DNA of 64,000 nt. It comes from Hofstenia miamia. Its lineage: Eukaryota; Xenacoelomorpha; Acoela. Within the stretch, counting starts at the first letter, position 1. Every line of letters begins with the position of its first letter. Both the position numbers and the translations under genes were made by a program. Below are positions 57,801 to 64,000 of this stretch, in pieces. The stretch is from assembly GCA_004352715.1 (NCBI GenBank), contig SCFE01000076.1:286014-350013 (forward strand). Reading direction: 5' to 3'. The notes under the pieces are model-generated. The model had not been told where the DNA came from and ran no database searches. It worked only from the letters and a program-made list of their open reading frames with translations.

Positions 57801-58239
57801 ATTCATTTTTTCATTACAAACTGACAGAACGATTTATTCGTTAAATTGAATGAAAATAAAATTATGTCGACCGAAATCAAATTTGGAATTTATTGGATTT
57901 TATGCCAGAATGACAAATGCTCTTTTATGAGGTTGGTAATTTTGTGAACAAGGTGACACTTCAGCTTTCAAGGCATTGCATACTTAAACTGGATCGAAAT
58001 GCTGGAGGAAAGTTTCGCTAGTGTTCTTGAAGGATAATAAAATTTAATAAAAATTTTAAAAGATAAAAGTTCACCTTTAATCATTACAATTTTTCAATTC
58101 ATATTTATTTTTTCAATGAAAATATTTTTCGTGATATATTTTAACTGTATGATTGATTAACACAAAGCCAATCTTATTCTACTACACATTTTTCAAAAGC
58201 TGGAATGGTTTCTCCAAAAATTTTTTTAGCGTTTATAAC
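54825..58239. other. Long non-coding AT-rich stretch
   Basis: No gene, paired ends or recognisable repeat seen in about 3.4 kb. Confidence 0.5.
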
Positions 58240-58398
58240 TCACAAACTAATTAAGGTATTTAAACTCTGCCTTGAAGTTATAGAGTTGTCTCCTTTTTCT
58301 TTTTCGTCTTTAGTTCGAAGAACTGGTCTGGAAGATCTCAGTTTTTGCGCACGGCTCGCGTGAACTAGTCTCAGAAAGTTTATCTTTAGAAAGAAAAA
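58240..58398 (-). CDS. Candidate terminal exon, basic C-terminal tail
   Basis: The minus-strand frame is preceded by a strong acceptor (ATTTTTCTTTCTAAAG, exon from 58398) and ends in a stop at 58240. Composition is unlike the surroundings: INFLRLVHASRAQKLRSSRP and RTKDEKEKGDNSITSRQSL, with many Lys, Arg, Ser and charged residues. This would fit a cytoplasmic tail. No upstream exon is identified; a random frame next to a chance acceptor is the alternative. Confidence 0.3.
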   Translation of the reverse strand, partial: FFFLKINFLRLVHASRAQKLRSSRPVLRTKDEKEKGDNSITSRQSLNTLISL

Positions 58399-58422
58399 TA
58401 TTTTAGGTAATTGTTGTTTCAA

Positions 58423-59148
58423 TGGACGTTAGACCATCTCATTACTTGAATATTAGGTATGCGAAGAATTAGAATGCTTTTACAAACACTCGGATTTCAG
58501 TCAATGAAAAAATAAAAAATATTTTTTTATACTGCAGGCAAAGGAATAAATTCTTTATCACATTACATGAGCAAGTACAACCCATTAGATTTGCTCATAT
58601 TAAGGACTTTGTTTCTTCACTTGCTTAGAAATTTTTTTCAAAAATGGTTTTTTAAATTAATGCTAGTAGACTACTAACAGAAATAGGCCTAATATTATTT
58701 TAAAGTTTTTGATAATGGTTTTTCACCAAAATTGTATTTGCGAAGTAAATATTACATACTCTCAAATGCCTTTTAATTTCTATACTTTTATGAAATTAAT
58801 GAATTCTGTAAATACTAAGTGAATGTTAATTTTTTAACAATTACATAAGTTGCATATCATAAGTTGTTATTATTTAATGAAATGTAATAATTATGGTATT
58901 GGATTTAAGAAAATGAATCACATTTTGTGTTGAATCAGTGCTCGTAAATTGCAAACTTCTTTTTTAATCATAATTTTCCATAGCAATTTATAATCTTAGT
59001 TAAAAGGAAATCCGATTAGAATTTGGGTACACTCTAATTGAAGAATACCCCATTTGAATCAATCCTCAAGGCTTCTAGGTGTTTAACTGTCCTTGATCAT
59101 GGTTATCGATTAGTATATTATCAGTAACCAAAAAATTCAAAAAGGTAG
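58423..59148. other. Non-coding AT-rich stretch
   Basis: It lies between two candidate minus-strand exons. No feature seen. Confidence 0.4.
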
Positions 59149-59359
59149 TCACAATCCATTACAATTTGCGTGGCACAAAAGGACTTCAAAACGAAATGTA
59201 TCTGATAATAGTGTGCGGAATTTCATGTCTTTTATTGTATAACTATCTAAATTCTCATCACTGCATATTAGATGCAGTGGTTTTGTAAAATTAAGATAGG
59301 AATCAATCTTGTATGCATGCATGCAGTGACAGTCTAAGACATAATCATCATCCATTGTC
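59149..59359 (-). CDS. Candidate Cys-rich exon, LRRCT-like
   Basis: The minus-strand frame follows a plausible acceptor (ATTTTTTACAAG, exon from 59359) and ends at a stop at 59149. It reads DDDYVLDCHCMHAYKIDSYL, then KPLHLICSDENLDSYTIKDM, and later FEVLLCHANC. The spacing C-x-C, about 22 residues, C-S-x-x-x-L, then a further Cys recalls the cysteine-rich cap at the end of leucine-rich repeat proteins. No leucine-rich repeats were recognised upstream (higher coordinates). Similarity is by pattern only, so confidence is low. Confidence 0.3.
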
Positions 59360-59360
59360 C

Positions 59361-61545
59361 TTGTAAAAAATTATGTTTATAAAAAACTAGAAACACTAGA
59401 TGATAGCAAACAATAGTTCAATATCCATTTGCCTTAAAACGTGACTAAAACTGTAAGTATGAATGAATATTGAAGCCATTTTAGTTAAGATCTGTTTCAT
59501 CCTTTCGAATCTCAATTACGTAAATATACATATATTATGTCGGATGTAAATTTTGATATTTTCTTCCAAGCAAGCCACTTTCAAATTTTCTGCTAAAAGT
59601 GAGAATTCAGCAAAAGGATACCTTTCTGCCTCATGCCACAAACGAGGAATTTTTTGTTTGCATCCATTAAAACACCGTTTACAAATTTTCTGTGCAACCA
59701 GATTTTCTGCGTAAATTACTGTTTACGTAGAGTATTTTGACTAACTTATTTTAATCCATTTCCAAAAAAATTAATGTTCGCAAAACCCTATTTTTTCAAA
59801 AATACGTACTAAGCTATTAGAAATATACATAAAAAAAATCCCCTTTGCTGTTCGATGTGTCCAATTTTTTGGACAGACAGTTAAGGGCTATAGCAGTCAT
59901 AATATTAATACAAAGAATAACTCACAATCAAATGTCTTATTTCACTGAAAATGTTTTTATTAAGAGAATCTGCTGTTTACGCATCATAATATGTGTATGT
60001 TAATCGCCTTACAAAACGTTCACAAACACATTTCTTTAAAAAAACATTGTCCTCACTTGAAAAGAAGGATTTTTTGGTGAAAAAACCTACCAATGTGCCG
60101 ATTAATTCGCTTATCTAATCAATTTGTAAGTCTATGTAGTTTTTTTAGTGTTGTGTGTACAATTCTTTTGCGATTTATGTGAAGAATTTTAGTGTTAGCT
60201 GCTGCAAAATTCTATTTAAATCGGCAAATTGTCAGCAAAGATGAGGATCCGGTTTCATAATGTTCCCACGTCATAGTATTTTCTGTAGTCCACATCTCAA
60301 ATACTAGTCCTAAAACGCAATTAAATGAAAGAAAACATTCCTTAAATTTACTGGGGAACCCGAAAGTTGGTATTCTCATCACGAGTAATAGTTCTATTTT
60401 CATATACAAATACAATAATATTGAGTTGCAGTTATTTTTAAAATTACTAAGTTTTTTCGTGCTAATTTGTAATTTATATTTATGATAGGGATTAATATAT
60501 TCATTTTCAATTTTTTTAATGATTTTATGTTTCCGTGAATTTAGCTCCAACTTTCCACAGAGCTTAAATGAAAACTTAGAAATGAAAAATGAACCCCAAA
60601 AAGTACTATCACCAGGCAAGGTGAAGATTGTCTAGGTTGGTTTTATGTCAAACTAGTACATACGGTTAAAACCTACATTTTTATTGCGCTTGTAAAAGTC
60701 ATTTTGAAGTCAAATGGGAAAGAAAAATGTCAAATTTCATTATATTGAGTTTGGTTATCACACTTTATTCTTACAAACAGATTGTTGTCTTCAACAGTGT
60801 GTAATTGCATATAAAAGAAATGCTACCGAATTTTAGAGGAATTCTTTGAGAAAGGGAATGCTTCAAATTCCTTCTTGGAATTCAATGAACTTTAATAATA
60901 TTTTAAAAGTCAAAAATTTACTTGCTTGGATTGATCACGTTATTAGTATAATTTGGTAACGGATATTACAAATGCCAAACAAAATAAGCTTGGAATATTT
61001 TTAGTTGATTTTAAAATGTTCTTTAAAAAACTCATCAATGTATTTTTAAATGACGCATAGCTATACTATCTTGGGATTAATTTTAATGTTACAACATGTT
61101 TTCGTACATTTTCATGATAATCGAAAAAATGTATGCATCCTTAAACCTATAACTGAATAAATAGCGACATTCTATTTAGTACAGCGTTGGAATTTTCTCT
61201 TCTTATTCATCAACAGTACCTGTTTAGGATGAAGAGATGTTAAGTGAGATAAGTTAAAGTGGATTGTAAAATTTATTCAAATTGATCATTTATAAATACA
61301 AATATAAGATGTTGACCAAACAGCACCATGACACCAGTATATCTACGCCCACCATTCTGAATAGAAGAGCGGGTCTTGCATGCAGCAACAATGTCTCCTT
61401 TTTTAGTTAAATTGGTGCATTATACATTCAACGTAATCGTTAATAAACTTCTCAATGCCATGTGACATCCCCGGAAAAAATACAAACTTTCTGCATAATT
61501 TCTTTGCTCTATTATTAAGAAACAATTTTGTTTGGGTTTTGATAT
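59361..61545. other. Mostly non-coding AT-rich stretch
   Basis: A 135-codon minus-strand frame (60212-60619) is the longest here; its C-terminal third has mixed composition (TWEHYETGSSSLLTI) but no family match, and no start or splice context favours it. Confidence 0.4.
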
Positions 61546-61547
61546 TT

Positions 61548-62120
61548 TAGATATTGCTTGCAGAAATATTTTCAAAGTTCTTGAAATTTTTAAAGTATGA
61601 GTTAAATAATACGGCTGATTTCCTAGAGAAATTTAAGGAAGATTTTGAAGAAAATAAAGGAAAATATGATTGTATAACAAGATTTGATGTGAAGTCTTTA
61701 TTGACTAATATTCCGGTGAAGAAAGCAATGGACCATATTTTAAGATTAGTTCCTGGAAACGAAGTATCTATCAATCATAACACTTCAAGAAAATTATTGA
61801 ATATTGCTAGTTAAAGTGCAAAATTTATTGTTATTGATCATTAATAGGGCCAACTATGGGATTAGTTGATATAGAAAAAATTGCAAAAAATATACATGAC
61901 TTAAAATTCATAACGCTCATTGCAAATCATGGGTATATTGATGACATGTTTGCTAAATTCGAAAACCAAGATAATGTTAAAAATTTCAAGGAATTTATGA
62001 ATAATTGCTTGAAAGAGTTACAATTTACGATTTGAATAATCAATTAAATTTTCTGAATGTTGCAATAACTTTCAATTCCACATTTCAAAGAAACCACCAA
62101 ATTGCAATTTTTATAGTATA
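61548..62120 (+). mobile_element. Penelope-like element fragment 2
   Basis: The frame 61554-61814 reads LEKFKEDFEENKGKYD and TRFDVKSLLTNIPVKKAMDH, the same segment as YDVKTLFTNIP in the fragment at 52.9 kb. After a stop at about 61813 the sequence continues with PTMGLVDIEK, then IANHGYIDDMFAKFENQD, the YxDD catalytic site of Penelope reverse transcriptases. NQLNFLNVAITFNS, the conserved 'FLDV' motif, follows before a (TA)n run. It keeps the part that the other fragment has lost, but has no endonuclease. Confidence 0.85.
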
Positions 62121-62128
62121 TTTCAGTC

Positions 62129-62132
<4 letters not shown>

Positions 62133-62165
<33 letters not shown>
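62133..62165. repeat. (TA)n microsatellite
   Basis: TA repeats ending the second Penelope fragment. Confidence 0.95.
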
Positions 62166-62169
<4 letters not shown>

Positions 62170-63490
62170 TCCTTACTTGACCATTGCCTTGCTCGTTTGC
62201 AAAAAAATTATAACTTAATGATATACACAAGTTTTGTGACTTGAAACTTAGGTGCCACCAATTGAACCATTAAATTTTAACGCTATACAAAATGCAGAAA
62301 AAAGTTTAAGACCCCAAAGTTTGAAAATGAAAGAAATGTATTATTCTTAGGATTTAAATGAGTTGTTTTTGAAAATAGCAATCTCTTAAAGATAAAAATT
62401 CTTGTGTTTACTATAAAGTCTTTATTTCACATATGGTATAAATTAATTTTATGATGCCTTTACATTCACATTACATTACACTTCGTTAACTCATTCGACA
62501 AACATTTTCATGGTACATTGAAGAACAATTTCGAATCTCGTCTATTCTAATTTATTTCCTTCAAAGAGACTATTCTGTCGCTGATATTTATTATTTTATT
62601 TATTTCGGACGGAATTTCTAAATAGAATTGAATGGGTTTTTGATAATTCCAAGAAAGTTAACTGTTTACTTTTTGATCTCCTCATATTAACTTGCCTAAA
62701 ACCCTTAAATATCGGAATTCCTATTTTTGTAATGCGTACATTTTGAAAAGTTTTGATAGGCCATAATCTAAAAATTGCTTTTATTCAGAATTAGGATTCG
62801 GTACCGATAAATGTGAGTGTACAAAGTATTCTAGGGGTGTATAGGCAAGTATGGGATTGTACATGTGTGACACCTCAACGACGTAGGAAATAACCCAGTT
62901 CAGCAGATATTCAATCCTTTTGGGCAATTTCGTCAAAACTATTCACTTACAATATTTTAAATCTACCTACATGTACATCATTAGTACTTAGATAAGAGCT
63001 ATGATTTGAGGTGGATTTTTATTAAATTTCAACAACATAAGTAATACTCTATTAGTTATATGATTCAATTGCTTCACGCAAGCTCACACTATTTCCAGGT
63101 ACTTCAGACCATTATCCACCCAATGCCCAACTCACCCTAGGCCATTGGCCGTTTGGCCCAGTGTCCAGCTCGTTTTAAAGCTGTTTTTACTTTGAAGCAT
63201 TTGATGAGCTACAAAGAGACGCAACCACCTCCTGCACACCCCTGTCCTGAATTGAGATTTATTCAAAAGTATTACAACTAATCTAACTATTTTTCTATTT
63301 AATAGGTTATTTTGGTTATATACACTGTTATGAGATTTTGGGGCACACGCATTATCAATTGAGTAAATAATAAACGGGCAAAACTCCTCGGGTTTTTTGA
63401 AAAACTGAAAAAATAGATTTCAATTTTTTACCGAACGTTTTTTGCATAAAAAATTGAAATCAATTTTGAAAATCTAACGAGAGCCTAGCA
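62170..63490. other. Non-coding AT-rich stretch
   Basis: No gene. A GC-richer patch at 63110-63240 is unassigned. Confidence 0.5.
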
Positions 63491-63496
63491 TTCCAC

Positions 63497-63521
63497 CATG
63501 TCCCCCTGGCCTACGCCACTG
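63497..63521. mobile_element. Right end of a hAT-like MITE
   Basis: The sequence 'catgtccccctggc' followed by 'ctacgccactg' is the complement of CAGTGGCGTAG..., the same kind of end as the element at 34653. No left end was found upstream, so this is a truncated or strongly decayed copy. Confidence 0.35.
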
Positions 63522-64000
63522 AATGCGATATATAATGAGGCGAAATTATAAATGAGACTATGCACAATAAAAACGACACTCGTCAATTCACGGGTTCTAA
63601 TGCTTGCAAAAGTTGTTTTTATCATATATTATACTTTTTTCGACAAGATTTCGTCTTGACTTGCAAAGTTGGAAGTAAACTGATGGAACTATTTCCTTAT
63701 CCCTTATTGTGCCTTTCCACAAACAACCCAGTTCAAATTAGTTAATTGCAAAGAATATCTTCAAAATTCAAACATGAATTTTTTTAGAATATCGCTAAAA
63801 CACAAATAGAAAACATTTTCAATATTTGCAAAGTGGCTACTATTCTTGGCATTCTATATATAGAAATTCACAAACGATTTTATTTTGGAGTCAATGTAGA
63901 CATTGATATAACCATTCAATCAACATCAATTGGCTCTTCATTTAACACAAGCTGAGTGAAACAGTTTGACGTCCTTGATTATTTCTTTAATGATCTATTC
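63522..64000. other. Non-coding AT-rich stretch
   Basis: No gene is supported up to the window edge. Confidence 0.5.

Noticed and set aside
60212-60619. 135-codon minus-strand frame
   Set aside because: The start is AT-driven, no domain is seen and the opposite strand is also partly open; evidence is too thin for a gene.

Overview
The window is a draft-assembly piece of a large, AT-rich animal genome, almost certainly an invertebrate. By eye it is about 70% A+T. It carries interrupted reading frames with splice-like boundaries, long non-coding stretches, (TA)n microsatellites, N gaps, and a dense, decayed population of typical animal transposable elements. I cannot name the species. Nothing suggests a bacterium, an organelle, a CRISPR array or an operon, and I found no tRNA or rRNA gene.

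Layout. 0-7 kb: non-coding DNA with one gap-flanking false duplication, then the best host gene candidate, a minus-strand Cys-rich zinc-binding (B-box-like) protein at 4099-5631 whose frame holds one in-frame TAG. A small minus-strand candidate exon and a PIF/Harbinger-type MITE follow. 7.2-16.2 kb: two decayed Ty3/gypsy retrotransposons in tandem sharing their middle LTR (LTR-copy1-LTR-copy2-LTR). The second is split inside reverse transcriptase by a 1.9-kb hAT element with an exact 8-bp target duplication. 16-31 kb: non-coding DNA with further hAT MITEs (18.3, 28.0 and 30.4 kb), a gap of 1000 N, a zinc-finger/coiled-coil pseudogene fragment, an internally deleted Tc1 element with intact ends (21.4 kb) and a diverged relative (25.3 kb). 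31.65-31.87 kb: a likely first coding exon for a single-pass membrane protein, ending at a good splice donor. 33-40 kb: Tc1 remnants, another hAT MITE, and a mariner with unusually long (about 160 bp) terminal inverted repeats inserted in a Tc1-like transposase gene. 43-47 kb: a possible conserved non-coding block, a Tc1 remnant, and the 3' parts of a non-LTR retrotransposon with a restriction-like endonuclease, including a perfect 649-bp tandem duplication. 47-64 kb: mostly non-coding AT-rich DNA with two Penelope-like element fragments, a piggyBac-type MITE with TTAA duplications, a repeat pair shared with 22.9 kb, and two weak minus-strand candidate exons.

The genes do not form a pathway. 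The window is best read as a transposon graveyard around a few host exons. It samples eight element groups: Ty3/gypsy, Penelope, an RLE-type LINE, Tc1, mariner, hAT, PIF/Harbinger and piggyBac. Several carry exact insertion footprints, so the order of insertion can be read: the hAT element is younger than Ty3 copy 2, and the mariner is younger than its Tc1 host.
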